Shown here: piece by piece, positions 25,697 through 35,285 of the stretch
Layout of the letters: every line of letters begins with the position of its first letter
How positions within the stretch are numbered: the stretch's first letter is position 1
NCBI GenBank assembly: GCA_029555965.1
Contig: JAKQHY010000134.1
Span: 1-51,153 of the forward strand
Direction: 5' to 3'
DNA from: Chloroflexota bacterium
GTDB taxonomy: Bacteria > Chloroflexota > Anaerolineae > B4-G1 > SLSP01
Length of the DNA stretch: 51,153 nucleotides
Made by a program: the position numbers and the translations under genes
Notes under the pieces: model-generated
Told to the model about the DNA's origin: nothing
Seen by the model: the letters and a program-made list of their open reading frames with translations, nothing else
Database searches by the model: none

Positions 25697-27481
25697 TCAC
25701 TCAGAAGTTGCCACAGCCTCAGACGCAAACGGCCCCTTTGCTAATGCGGACAATAACGCCTGGTTCATGTGCTGCATATCAAATAACACCAGATTATGGC
25801 TGCAAGTCCCCGCCAAGGCAACCTCGTCCAGCACCTGAGCAGGGGATTTGCTTTTTTCGGTTACCTCACTGTACACAATCAAACCAGGAATCAAGCGCCC
25901 AGATTGGCATAATTGCCCCCACTCGGCCACCCACGGCTCCAATTCGGCCACTTGTTCCACATAGGCCATCGGCATAACCCAATCCAACAACCCGGTCTCC
26001 ACCCATGAGGCCCAATCTTGTCCCACCCCATCTGCGTTCCGCCACCCGGGGAAAACCGCCGCGCTGAGCACCAAGTCGGGCTGCTGCGCTTTAACGGTCT
26101 GATGAATTTCCCGCACCCACTGGGTCACGGTTTCTTTGCGAAAAGCCGCCCACTGCCGCTCCAATTCGGGATTTGGCTCAGTCGCGCCGGAGGGCAACAA
26201 AGGATGCTCCTGCACTGGCCGTAACCAGCGCTCCTCGCGGAAAAAATGGCTGCCCCGCAAGCGCATCCCCGTCAGGGCGCGCACATGGGCGTTGCCGATG
26301 GATGGCGTAGGCCCATCCAGAAAGATCAAGCCGCCCCCTTGCGCAACAAAGTTCGCCAAATCTTGCGCCAGGGAGTCGGAGATCCGATAAAGATTCGGCG
26401 CCACCAAGACGCCCGTTGGCGACAAGGTTGGAATTTCTTCCGCAGTCACGGCGCGTGGGTCATGGCCCAACGATTTTAACCAGGCCCGCGCATTACGAAA
26501 ATAACTCTCATCCGCCAGGTCGCCGCTATAAAACAAGGATAGCTCGGTTGGGGTCTCACTCAACCGTTGCAACCCGCGCTGCATAATTTCCGCAACAACG
26601 GCCACCTGGCACTGGGTGACATTCCAGTTAAACAGCAGGACCTCACCGGCGCCGTAGGCGTTGAGCAGCAAGGCCGGCGAACCATCATCAAATTCCAGGA
26701 GAACCTGCGCTGAATCCGGCCATAACAACGGGTTGCCAGTAAAAGAAGCGCGCACCGGCAGCGTAGGGCCTCGCAAGGCATCGGGGTTGACGGAATACTG
26801 TTGGACAAAGGCGTCTATACTGTACGGGTCAAAACTCCATTCCGGGCCTGGATAGCGGACGTAATCCAGATGGATCCCATCCACGGCATACTGGTGAAGT
26901 ACTTCAATCAGCACACTCTGCACAAACCGGCGCGCCTCGGGATGCGCGGGGGCCAACCAATTCCCCGGAATTCCGCAGGCATTCACCATGCCCCAGTCCG
27001 TATGGGAACGCAATACGGAACCCGGCTCCGCCGCCAGGGTGGGCCACCCCACATAGCCTACCGCCACCCAGGCATGAACCTGTATTCCCAAGGCGTGCGC
27101 TTTTGGCAGTAAATCGGCCAACGGATCAAAATCCGGCGGCAAATGACGCGAATGCTCAGCGATGGCGCTGGGATAGTAAGCCTTCCCCCCAGCAAACACG
27201 TTGACAAACAAAGTGTTAAAGTTTCCCTGAACGACCCGCGCCAACAAGTCATCTACGGCCTGGGGTGAATCCAGTGAGTTCAGTCGCACCCAGCCCCCCC
27301 GCACTTGTAAAGGGGGTAAGGGTAAAGAAGCAGTAGATTTTCTAAAGAGCAATAAACCGCAAACAAGGCACAGGCCGATTTGCAGATAGGCGCTTATTCG
27401 TTTTCTTAAAGGGTGGCATTTCCGGGAAAACGGCTGCGTCCCAGATTCCCCGCGACGCAAACGCCCCAGCCACAGGCCCAT
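25697..27481 (-). CDS. GHL10/DUF187-like glycoside hydrolase with inserted GATase-like domain
   Basis: 594 residues. A membrane anchor or signal is at about 29-50. From about 62 a GHL10 (glycosyl-hydrolase-like 10) barrel begins: GGWVRLN, NTLFVNVFAGGKAYY, FDPLADLLPKAHALGIQVHA and DGIHLDYVRYPGP with the expected acidic residue. At about 235-415 the barrel is interrupted by an unrelated domain (LLFNWNVTQ; LAQDLANFVAQGGGLIFLDG) resembling a class-I glutamine amidotransferase-like fold. The barrel then resumes (VTQWVREIHQTVKAQQPDLV, LDWVMPMAYVE). The ATG overlaps the upstream stop (TAATG at 27481). Pairing with a BcsB-like gene recalls the BcsB-BcsZ pairing in cellulose systems, so it may trim or edit the polymer outside the membrane. 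Confidence 0.78.
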   Translation of the reverse strand: MGLWLGRLRRGESGTQPFSRKCHPLRKRISAYLQIGLCLVCGLLLFRKSTASLPLPPLQVRGGWVRLNSLDSPQAVDDLLARVVQGNFNTLFVNVFAGGKAYYPSAIAEHSRHLPPDFDPLADLLPKAHALGIQVHAWVAVGYVGWPTLAAEPGSVLRSHTDWGMVNACGIPGNWLAPAHPEARRFVQSVLIEVLHQYAVDGIHLDYVRYPGPEWSFDPYSIDAFVQQYSVNPDALRGPTLPVRASFTGNPLLWPDSAQVLLEFDDGSPALLLNAYGAGEVLLFNWNVTQCQVAVVAEIMQRGLQRLSETPTELSLFYSGDLADESYFRNARAWLKSLGHDPRAVTAEEIPTLSPTGVLVAPNLYRISDSLAQDLANFVAQGGGLIFLDGPTPSIGNAHVRALTGMRLRGSHFFREERWLRPVQEHPLLPSGATEPNPELERQWAAFRKETVTQWVREIHQTVKAQQPDLVLSAAVFPGWRNADGVGQDWASWVETGLLDWVMPMAYVEQVAELEPWVAEWGQLCQSGRLIPGLIVYSEVTEKSKSPAQVLDEVALAGTCSHNLVLFDMQHMNQALLSALAKGPFASEAVATSE

Positions 27482-30171
27482 TACCGCGATCTCACTTGAC
27501 GTATCGCCAGTCCAATGATGGCGATAGCAAAAAGCAAACTCACCAACAGCATGGGAAGCAGCCAGGCAGGCCGTTCCAAGATCGTGGGACTGGTAACCGA
27601 ATCGGTGGTTACTGCGGTCATGGTTGCCGTAATGAACATAGAAGCATCAAGCGAGCGAAGGGTGGGAGTGGGCACCGGCGTCGGCAGCGGGGTGGGCGTG
27701 ACCGTCGCCACCACCGTCGCCGGAGCGACGGGAGACAATGGAATGAGCGGCGCAGCCGGCGTTTTCACCGGCGTGCGTGTATCGGTGGTGCGTAATATAT
27801 CTTTCTGCACCAATATGCTCAAATTGCCCTTCATTTGGTAATTTAAGGTGCCGTTTACCAAGGCATTCAAGGCCCAGTCTACCCCCTCGTCAGTTGAACC
27901 GGTAACCACCATCAAAGCCCGTGTAGGCGCCCATGGCGAAACCAATTCCTGGATATATCCCAGGCTATACTCTGGCGGCAACCGATAAATGACATTGTCC
28001 ACTTGTTGGTAAATCTCATTCGTCCCAGAAATAAAAGGTTGAGGCAGCAAGTCATTGACAGTGGAAATATAGCAATTCTCCGTCGGGCGACCGATGGCAA
28101 CCAGGTGCTGCGCAGTCAGGGTTTCAGATACAGGGCATCCGCCCAAGAGCACTCGGGGCGAAAAGTAATCGCCGCTGACCGAGCTGCCAAAAAATGCGCC
28201 CAGATTCAGCATCCCCTTTAGTTCCGTATTGGTGGGGTGGGCAGACAGTGAAAAGGCAACCTCGGACAACCCTCTGGAGTCGTTAAAAGGTTGGGGGAAG
28301 TCATTCAAATCCAGTGTAAAATCTTCAGATTCTCCATAGGGTAAGTGTAAGAATGAATTTGCAAAAACGGTGAGCCATAAGCCTCTCAGATATTGCGGTG
28401 GAACGCAATCAGGGAAAGCCCCACTCAGTTGAAAGCCCAGCCGGTTGGAACCGGGCAGCAACAGCTCGGTTGGCAGAGGAATTTTGACCCAGGTACTCTC
28501 CACATTCTGTTCATTCAAATGCACACTGTAGATGGGAATACGATTAAGGTCTATTTCCAGGGTTGACGATAGAGGATTGAGGGCCACCCCATGCGCAAAG
28601 TGCAAAAACAACGCCGCGTCCGGCATGATACTCCAGCCGCGCAGCACGCGAAAATAGTAACTGGTGGATTCTGTTCCAGAAACGTTGAAGACCTGATCGG
28701 TGTATCCCAACGCCTCCAGGGTGGTATCCTCGACGGGGGGAGCATTCTCTTCAACGAGCACTTGGGCATCCTGAACGATGGCGTAAGCCCCCACCATCCC
28801 TGGGAACCAGGCCTTATTCCCCAAGGCCTGCCCGGCCCGAAGGACAGCCTGATCATCCAGGCCGGTGACGACAATCACGGCATATTTTGACAGCGGCGTA
28901 AGGGCGAACTCTTGAACCACTCCGTCATACTCGGGCACCGCTTCTTCCTTGGTCGCAAAGAAAAATTGGCTCTTGACCTCCGGCGACGTAAGACGACAAC
29001 TGTCGGGCGTCCATGTAACTTGGGCAGCCAAAGTATCCTCATTCAAAAATTGGCCCTGTTGGTCTACTAAACTGGCGGTGTGCTCCAATTTATCTGGAAC
29101 GCCCTCCATAATATTCAAATGGGCCTGCACCGGCAGCGAAACCACTTCCCCGACGCCGACGTCCCCCACATCCCAAGTTAATAGATTCGCAGCCGTAATT
29201 TCACAAGCTCCCGCACAATCCAACAGGGCAACCCCCGCCGGCCACCTGTCTTTGACAAATAAGCGTTGGCTCCGTGTCGTGGTGTTTTGGACCACCAGTG
29301 TGTAACTGAACGGTTCTTGAGGCGTCACGCTACAGGGCAAATCGCTGAACAATTTCAACTGTCGCTCCGCCAATGAGACGGGGGGGGCAGAAAATTGGCG
29401 AATCAGGGGGTTGCGCTCGGGTGCGCCAATGATAAACAAGTGTTCCGTATAGGCAGTCAAAGATGAGATTTCTGCCGCGGTGCTGACGGCAAAGTTTATC
29501 CCGGCATCGGTAAGCTGTCCCAGGCGCGCGGCAATAATTGCAGCGGTCTGGATTTCGGCCCAGGTCGGCGCGTCCGGCAAAACGAAACGTACACTACTTG
29601 GCTCAAAGGAGCGCGACTGAAACAGCGGCTTAGGGTAAAGCGCCAGGTCCAACAGCAAAGGGCGCTCGTTATAGCGAAAATGCAGCAATGATGCCGCCCG
29701 TACCGTCAAAGAGGTTAAAACTGCCAGATCACAATCTTCGTAAACTTCAAGGTCGAGTTGCAATTGGTTAGTTTGCTGGTTCTCAAACAAGCGCAACACA
29801 TGAGGGGGAATGTCAATGGTCAAGCTCAGATAAGCCGTCGGGCCTAGGTTGTAGGTGTGTAAAACCGTATTATTCAAGCGCACGGACAACAAACCGGGAA
29901 TGTATTGCTCCTGACTGCTCGCCGCATACTCCAGATTCAATTGCAAATAAGTGCCAGGTTGAGGGAGCCAATTCGCCGGCAAGCCAAAATAATAGCGCGC
30001 CTGATCAATAGGGCCTTTCAGCACTTCATCCGCAAACCCCAATTCTTCCAGGGTAATCTCCCAGGTTTGCCCGGCTTGCGCCAGAGTGCCAGAGGGGAAC
30101 AGCAAAACGGCCCCAAGCACCACGAGCAAGAGCCAAAGTATCCCCGGCAATTTCCAGGAAAGCGCCCGCAT
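27481..30171 (-). CDS. BcsB-like (cellulose synthase regulatory subunit family) extracytoplasmic protein
   Basis: About 896 residues from the ATG at 30171; an upstream frame to 30303 would overlap the neighbouring glycosyltransferase by over 120 bases. A signal sequence (LSWKLPGILWLLLVVLGAVL) is followed by ARYYFGLPANWLPQPGTYLQ and YNERPLLLDLALYPKPLFQS, typical of BcsB carbohydrate-binding and flavodoxin-like domains. A DUF11-like insert (SYTLVVQNTTTRSQRLFVKD...) interrupts the first half. A second BcsB-like half follows (SYYFRVLRGWSIMPDAALFL, FNDSRGLSEVAFSL). Then come a Pro/Thr-rich linker and one C-terminal helix (LLPMLLVSLLFAIAIIGLAI). BcsB guides cellulose out of BcsA, but no BcsA-type GT2 gene is in this window. 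Confidence 0.8.
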   Translation of the reverse strand: MRALSWKLPGILWLLLVVLGAVLLFPSGTLAQAGQTWEITLEELGFADEVLKGPIDQARYYFGLPANWLPQPGTYLQLNLEYAASSQEQYIPGLLSVRLNNTVLHTYNLGPTAYLSLTIDIPPHVLRLFENQQTNQLQLDLEVYEDCDLAVLTSLTVRAASLLHFRYNERPLLLDLALYPKPLFQSRSFEPSSVRFVLPDAPTWAEIQTAAIIAARLGQLTDAGINFAVSTAAEISSLTAYTEHLFIIGAPERNPLIRQFSAPPVSLAERQLKLFSDLPCSVTPQEPFSYTLVVQNTTTRSQRLFVKDRWPAGVALLDCAGACEITAANLLTWDVGDVGVGEVVSLPVQAHLNIMEGVPDKLEHTASLVDQQGQFLNEDTLAAQVTWTPDSCRLTSPEVKSQFFFATKEEAVPEYDGVVQEFALTPLSKYAVIVVTGLDDQAVLRAGQALGNKAWFPGMVGAYAIVQDAQVLVEENAPPVEDTTLEALGYTDQVFNVSGTESTSYYFRVLRGWSIMPDAALFLHFAHGVALNPLSSTLEIDLNRIPIYSVHLNEQNVESTWVKIPLPTELLLPGSNRLGFQLSGAFPDCVPPQYLRGLWLTVFANSFLHLPYGESEDFTLDLNDFPQPFNDSRGLSEVAFSLSAHPTNTELKGMLNLGAFFGSSVSGDYFSPRVLLGGCPVSETLTAQHLVAIGRPTENCYISTVNDLLPQPFISGTNEIYQQVDNVIYRLPPEYSLGYIQELVSPWAPTRALMVVTGSTDEGVDWALNALVNGTLNYQMKGNLSILVQKDILRTTDTRTPVKTPAAPLIPLSPVAPATVVATVTPTPLPTPVPTPTLRSLDASMFITATMTAVTTDSVTSPTILERPAWLLPMLLVSLLFAIAIIGLAIRQVRSR

Positions 30172-30178
30172 TGACGAC

Positions 30179-31297
30179 TCACTTCGTACTGTGTACAACA
30201 TTTTCATAAACCCCCAAAGTCTTTTGAGCAACGTCTGCCCACGAGAGTTCAGTTCTCGATTTTTCCAGCGCCTTAAGCCCCATAGCTTGCCGTTGTTCAT
30301 CATGGGTCAACAGGGCAATAATCGCCTGCGCCAAACTTGCCGTATCGCCGGGAGGTACTAAATATCCGGTTTCGCCATGCGCCACAATGTCAGGGATCCC
30401 CCCCACGGTGGTCGCCACAACCGGCTTACCAAAAGCATAGGCCACCGGAATAACGCCACTTTGCGAAGCCTCCAGGTACGGCAACACCACGATACCGGCA
30501 GTTTGAAAGAGTTCGGCCACCATTTCATCCGGGATACGCTGGTTATACACGACAAAACGATCTTTGTTGATCATCATCTGTTCGTATTTCTCAAAAGGCT
30601 CCCCGGTGCCGGCAATGACAATTTTCGCATCGGGGACCTCACGGGTGATGATAGGTTCAGCCTCAATCAGGTGTTGCAATCCCTTATACGCCCAGATGCG
30701 CCCAAAAAAGAGAATGGTATGAGGCTGTTCCGGGAAAGTGGCCGTCCCCTTTTGTTGATAGAGATCATAGGCGCCAATGGGAATCACGCTAATCTTCTGC
30801 TCAGCGACAGCGTGCTCGCGAATCAACTCCTCTTTGGCCGTCGTCGCATGGACAATGATATGGCGCGCGCCGCGCCATTGCCAACGGTAAAGCACATCAG
30901 GCAGCGGCCATGTCTCGGCGTCGCCCGGGTGGCGATGCACATCATGAACCGTCGCGATCATCCGAAACCTGCGGAAGAAAAGCCGGGAAAGCGTCAGCCA
31001 GGGATACCAGGCTGTGACATGCACTACATCGGGGTGAAATTGCGCAATGCGCCGGGAAAGCTGATACATCATCCACCAATTGGTCGGGTAACGCACGCGC
31101 GGCATGTGAAAGGTTTCAAAACGCACTTCCGGTTTAATGCCATGCAGGAGCTTTTCGGGGAAGTTGTGCGGCAGCAGCAGGGCAACGTCACACGACTCCG
31201 TGAGGGCATTCGCCAACTGGATCGGATAAGGGGTGGATGTTCTAAATTCGATAATAACGGTAAACACTGGTGACTCCCCTGGGGCGCTCAAACTCAC
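30179..31297 (-). CDS. GT4-type glycosyltransferase
   Basis: 372 residues from a GTG that overlaps the upstream stop (GTGA). The GT-B features are PDVVHVTAWYPWLTLS, MIATVHDVHRHPG, ISVIPIGAYDLY at the interdomain linker, HTILFFGRIWAYKGLQHLIE at the start of the C-terminal domain, and VVLPYLEASQSGVIPVAYAF with KPVVATTVGGIPD. The first Glu of EX7E is present (EASQSGVIP) but the second is Pro. It lies between an acyltransferase gene and the BcsB-like gene. Likely cytoplasmic assembly of the EPS unit. Confidence 0.88.
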   Translation of the reverse strand: MSLSAPGESPVFTVIIEFRTSTPYPIQLANALTESCDVALLLPHNFPEKLLHGIKPEVRFETFHMPRVRYPTNWWMMYQLSRRIAQFHPDVVHVTAWYPWLTLSRLFFRRFRMIATVHDVHRHPGDAETWPLPDVLYRWQWRGARHIIVHATTAKEELIREHAVAEQKISVIPIGAYDLYQQKGTATFPEQPHTILFFGRIWAYKGLQHLIEAEPIITREVPDAKIVIAGTGEPFEKYEQMMINKDRFVVYNQRIPDEMVAELFQTAGIVVLPYLEASQSGVIPVAYAFGKPVVATTVGGIPDIVAHGETGYLVPPGDTASLAQAIIALLTHDEQRQAMGLKALEKSRTELSWADVAQKTLGVYENVVHSTK

Positions 31298-31944
31298 TCA
31301 AAGACTCTTTGATTTTTCCAGTCGTAATTTTCTTTAACAATTTTCGCCGGAACACCCGCAATAAACAGGCGGTCATCCAGGAACTTTTTCGTTACCACGC
31401 TCCCCATTCCCACAATACAGTAGTTGCCGACTGCACTGCCCGGCGCCATGCGCACTGCCGAACCGAGATAACACTCCTGGCCGATAAAGATCGAACGATC
31501 GGTCACTTTGGCGCCATGTGACCAGAATTGACTGTCACGCCCGGCAAGCCAAGAGCCGGCTTGTATTTCAAACCCTCCCACCGCGTCTATGAAATGACCG
31601 TCGGTGATAAGCGTATTGTCCCCGATCTTGCAGAAGCGCAAATAACCCGACTGGCTGAATTCTGGCGCAAGGGTCCACGTGCCGCACAAAAATTCGTTCC
31701 GGGAGCCGATAGATGCACCATCCCCGATCTGCAATTCAAAAGGACCGCGAAACATGTTCAAGATACCAATCTCCGCGCGGCCAATGTGCGCCTGGCTTAC
31801 GACTATCACCGTTCCCCAGCCAATATGGGCCTTCTTAGCAATTTCATAACGGTAAACCACCCGGTACAAAAACACTCTTAGGGCGTTGAGGGGGAGTAAG
31901 CTAATACATATCGCCCCCAATAATTGCAATGCGCGTTTTACCAT
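31294..31944 (-). CDS. Left-handed beta-helix (hexapeptide) acyltransferase, WbbJ-like
   Basis: 216 residues. After an N-terminal hydrophobic helix (LQLLGAICISLLPLNALRVF) come imperfect hexapeptide repeats forming a left-handed beta helix: IGWGTVIVVSQAHIGRAEIG, IGDGASIGSR, IGQECYLGSAVRMAPGSAVG, and the usual end VTKKFLDDRLFIAGVPAKIV. The GVPAKIV end is characteristic of O-acetyltransferases in surface polysaccharide loci. GGAGA lies just before the ATG; the stop overlaps the next GTG. Together with the deacetylases it suggests controlled acetylation of the polymer. Confidence 0.87.
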   Translation of the reverse strand: MVKRALQLLGAICISLLPLNALRVFLYRVVYRYEIAKKAHIGWGTVIVVSQAHIGRAEIGILNMFRGPFELQIGDGASIGSRNEFLCGTWTLAPEFSQSGYLRFCKIGDNTLITDGHFIDAVGGFEIQAGSWLAGRDSQFWSHGAKVTDRSIFIGQECYLGSAVRMAPGSAVGNYCIVGMGSVVTKKFLDDRLFIAGVPAKIVKENYDWKNQRVFE

Positions 31945-31979
31945 ATCTCCGTACGCTCACATCCGTGTAAATTCGTTGT

Positions 31980-33410
31980 TCAACGCCGAACCAGCCGCCG
32001 AACAGCCGCAATTTCGTCGGGTGAAAAAGCCCTGAACAGGAAAACCAGCCCGCCATAAAGCACGATGGCGACCGGTATGATGACCCAGAGAGACGTATAG
32101 TTTCCCAGGATCCAGGCGCCCACGCCCATCCCTGCCGCCGCCAAGGCCAACCGCCACCCCAGACGCAACACAGGAATCGGTTTGTCGCGCCTTTGAACGT
32201 AGAGAATATGCAGTGTCGTATAAACAGCCTGCGTAACCAACACCGCCAAGAGGGTTCCGTTATAACTGATAAACGGCACGGCCAGCAGAGAGACCCCGGC
32301 CTTGGTCAGAACGCCGGCAATCTGGGTGCGGAGGGCCAAATGCTGTTCGTCCCTGGCGACCAAAATTCGCCACAACACTTCGTTTAAGAAGATTGGGATA
32401 AAAATTAACGCTGACCACCGTAGCACCGGGATGGATGCCGTAAAATCATCGCCATAAAAGAACAGGACGATTTTATCTGCAATGGCCACTATCCCCACCG
32501 CCAGAGGCAACGCAACGGCCAACAGATACTTGATAGACCTTTCCACCAACTGTCGGAAATCCGCGGGGGCGCGCCCATATAACTGCGTCAAAACCGGAAA
32601 GACGGCGCGCATATAACTTTCAGGGATTGCCAGCCACATCAGAATCAACTTCGACGCAGCCGAATAAATGCCGACAGCCGTTTCTCCCCCTAACAAAGAG
32701 AGCAAAAGTATCTCCACTTGCGAGAACATACTGGCAAGAAAGCCGATGGCGGTAAAGGTGCGCAGGTCCTTCAGCATTTGCCGCGCAAACGCCCAGTCAA
32801 ATTCCCAATGCGGCTTGACGATATACCGAACCAAAAAGAACGTACAAATAGCAAATCCCAGATATTCTGAAACGACCTGCACCACAATCAAACTGATGAT
32901 CCCATGACCGGTGAGCAGTAGGTAAATGCTAACGCCGATCCGCGCGAGGAGATTAAGAAGGATGGTATACGTCAAATACTCCGCTTTCTGGTGCGCCACA
33001 AAGACCGACTCGTAAATTGCCCCCCACGTTGCCGGGAACAAAGCCCAGTTAATGATGATAATGCCCTGAATGGTTTCTGGCTCATAATGAAGTTGGGAAA
33101 CAATCAAAAAGAAGACGATGTTGCCCAATAATGACATTCCACCGGTAAGAACGCCCGCATGCATCATATACCGGTTCGTATTGGAAAGATCGCGCGCAAT
33201 GTCACGGGTGAGATAACTGCGAATCCCCACGCTACAGATCACGGCCGCAATGGAGTAATACGAAAAGATGGTGGCATAGATGCCCAGCCCGGACACACTT
33301 AAGGTGCGGGCCAACACATAGCTCAGGACAAAACTGCCCACCAGGTGAGATACGCGCCCAACCATCAACGCGGTTGTGTTTTTCAGGATTTGTTTAGGTA
33401 AATTGCTCAT
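31980..33410 (-). CDS. Oligosaccharide flippase (Wzx / MATE-like polysaccharide transporter)
   Basis: 476 residues with about 12-14 hydrophobic helices and short loops throughout. The N-terminal KNTTALMVGRVSHLVGSFVL then LARTLSVSGLGIYATIFSYY is the characteristic start of the polysaccharide-biosynthesis flippase family. The middle has ASMFSQVEILLLSLLGGETAVGIYSAASKL. It should flip undecaprenyl-linked repeat units across the cytoplasmic membrane for polymerisation. It lies 12 bases after the amidotransferase-like gene and 35 bases before the acyltransferase gene. Confidence 0.9.
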   Translation of the reverse strand: MSNLPKQILKNTTALMVGRVSHLVGSFVLSYVLARTLSVSGLGIYATIFSYYSIAAVICSVGIRSYLTRDIARDLSNTNRYMMHAGVLTGGMSLLGNIVFFLIVSQLHYEPETIQGIIIINWALFPATWGAIYESVFVAHQKAEYLTYTILLNLLARIGVSIYLLLTGHGIISLIVVQVVSEYLGFAICTFFLVRYIVKPHWEFDWAFARQMLKDLRTFTAIGFLASMFSQVEILLLSLLGGETAVGIYSAASKLILMWLAIPESYMRAVFPVLTQLYGRAPADFRQLVERSIKYLLAVALPLAVGIVAIADKIVLFFYGDDFTASIPVLRWSALIFIPIFLNEVLWRILVARDEQHLALRTQIAGVLTKAGVSLLAVPFISYNGTLLAVLVTQAVYTTLHILYVQRRDKPIPVLRLGWRLALAAAGMGVGAWILGNYTSLWVIIPVAIVLYGGLVFLFRAFSPDEIAAVRRLVRR

Positions 33411-33422
33411 AGGGATGATGGG

Positions 33423-35285
33423 TCAACCCAGGTGACTGGGAATATTTCCTTTTACAAAATAGTGATTCAACATTACCAAATTAAGCGCGTCGCAGATAAA
33501 TTGATCATGATCTTGCTGGCAAGCAAGATGCTCTTGCCACACGTGCTGTAAAGCCGGTTGAGAGAGAAAGAAGTCATCGAAATAAGCCGCATCATTGACA
33601 ATCGCCTGAGCGAAATCCCTGGCGGAAGTTCGCAACCAGTAATCGTAGGCGCGATAATCACGGTTCTTAATCAGAACTTTGCCGCGTGAATACTTCTGAA
33701 TCAAAAAATAACCGTTTCTTGCCAAGTAGCGGCGCACCCTGAAGATAAACTGGGCCACAGAGGAGGCTTCCCAGGCAGGCGTCAGCTCGAACTCAATTTT
33801 CCCCAATTCGGGGAAACACATACGCTGTACCTGCCGCAGGAAATGCTTCTTCATCAACAATTCCACAGGCAAGGCAAACGCGAAATCCGTGACCCGGTTA
33901 TCAACGCTAGCATCCACACAGGGGAGATACCAACGGGGGTAGTTTGTAATGGGCAGCACATATCTTCTACCCCGGTGGTACATATCCCAATAATGCGCCA
34001 TTCTATAGGGAATACCCGCCGGAATAGCCTCAAGCGTGGCGTCAAAATTCTCGCGCGCTAACCGGGCGACACTGTCCACGAAATCCTTCTGAAGCACGTC
34101 CCCCGCAACATCATGAATAAAATCCACCTTCTTTTGCTCATACAGATAATCGGCAAAAGCCCGTCGGTCTGTAAGCTCGGACATGGAAGACGTAATGTGA
34201 CCGCCATAATACAGCCCCGACATATAGTCAGCCAGCACTACGTCTACCTGCTCCCGAATGGCCGTCAAACAACTCACAAAATGGGCATCCCGAATCCGAA
34301 TATGCCCATCGCCATTCCAGACAACTTCCCAGGCATGTTTGGTCAACGTATCGTCTGGAATCGCATAGAAGAAATGCTCCACGCCCAGTGCCTGGGCAAT
34401 TCTCATGGCGGGCACCGATTGATAGCCATTCCGAGTGCCAAAGGTGAACGCGAAAATTTGCTTATTCGTCTTGTCGGCCACGCGCTTTGCAAAGGCCAGA
34501 GCCAGGCGCGAATCAATTCCCCCGCTGATAAAGACCCCAATGCGCGGATACGGGGCGACACGCTGGTGGATCGCCTCCTCCATGAGCGCGCCGTACTGTT
34601 CCACAAGATCGGGCAATGAGCGCTGAGCCAATTCGGTTGGCTCACTCGTCACATCATAATTCCAATACGTGGAACAGGTAACTTGTCGCGTGTGGGTATT
34701 GTAAACCAGCACACTGGCCGGAGGCAAAACCTCCAGCTCGTTAAAAAATGTGTCATGCTCCAAAGGATGCTGAAAGGTGAACAGGTTCACCACCGACCTG
34801 GCATTATAAGTCAGTGGGACATTCGCATCCACCAACAATGCCTTAATCTCTGAAGCGACCCGCAAACCATCGGCCCGCATATCGCGATAGAGTGGCTTGG
34901 AGCCAAAGCGGTCGGTCACCACAAGCACTTGTTTCAACCGCTCATCATAGAGCGTCAAACAAAAAGACCCATTCAGAAAATCAACAAAGCGCAGTCCATA
35001 TTTCTCGTACAGCAGCGCCACGAGTTCAGCGCCATGGGCAGCGGTGGACTCATTATCCCCGCCATAGGAATAAACCTCCCCATACACCAAGATGTGAACC
35101 CCGGTCGCCGAAACGCCATGCGCCTCGACCAATTCTGAGGGAAAAGTGACGATCCCCTGATACCCCTCCGCGACTTTGAAAGACTTGCTCTCAAACCACG
35201 CTTTCCCATGCTGCAATCGTTGCACCATGCGCGGCACATCCGTAGAAACATCCCTGTCACTGATTACGACGAAGATTCCGGGCAT
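33423..35285 (-). CDS. Asparagine-synthase-like protein lacking the catalytic Cys
   Basis: 620 residues. Residues about 1-200 resemble the Ntn-type glutaminase domain (FLNGSFCLTLYDERLKQVLV, DRFGSKPLY at 125-133), but the protein begins MPGIF where active class-II amidotransferases begin with Met-Cys, so Pro2 replaces the nucleophile. The synthetase domain has the PP-loop FISGGIDSR (252-260), so ATP-dependent adenylation is probably kept. The ATG overlaps the Wzy-like gene by 22 bases. Relatives in EPS loci are thought to amidate sugars or lipid-linked precursors; here ammonia may be used directly or another nucleophile may be joined, as in beta-lactam synthetase. It does not look like housekeeping AsnB. 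Confidence 0.82.
   Translation of the reverse strand: MPGIFVVISDRDVSTDVPRMVQRLQHGKAWFESKSFKVAEGYQGIVTFPSELVEAHGVSATGVHILVYGEVYSYGGDNESTAAHGAELVALLYEKYGLRFVDFLNGSFCLTLYDERLKQVLVVTDRFGSKPLYRDMRADGLRVASEIKALLVDANVPLTYNARSVVNLFTFQHPLEHDTFFNELEVLPPASVLVYNTHTRQVTCSTYWNYDVTSEPTELAQRSLPDLVEQYGALMEEAIHQRVAPYPRIGVFISGGIDSRLALAFAKRVADKTNKQIFAFTFGTRNGYQSVPAMRIAQALGVEHFFYAIPDDTLTKHAWEVVWNGDGHIRIRDAHFVSCLTAIREQVDVVLADYMSGLYYGGHITSSMSELTDRRAFADYLYEQKKVDFIHDVAGDVLQKDFVDSVARLARENFDATLEAIPAGIPYRMAHYWDMYHRGRRYVLPITNYPRWYLPCVDASVDNRVTDFAFALPVELLMKKHFLRQVQRMCFPELGKIEFELTPAWEASSVAQFIFRVRRYLARNGYFLIQKYSRGKVLIKNRDYRAYDYWLRTSARDFAQAIVNDAAYFDDFFLSQPALQHVWQEHLACQQDHDQFICDALNLVMLNHYFVKGNIPSHLG

Noticed and set aside
27481-30171. 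A cellulose synthase operon
   Set aside because: There is no BcsA-type GT2 synthase, BcsC or c-di-GMP (PilZ) domain in the window.
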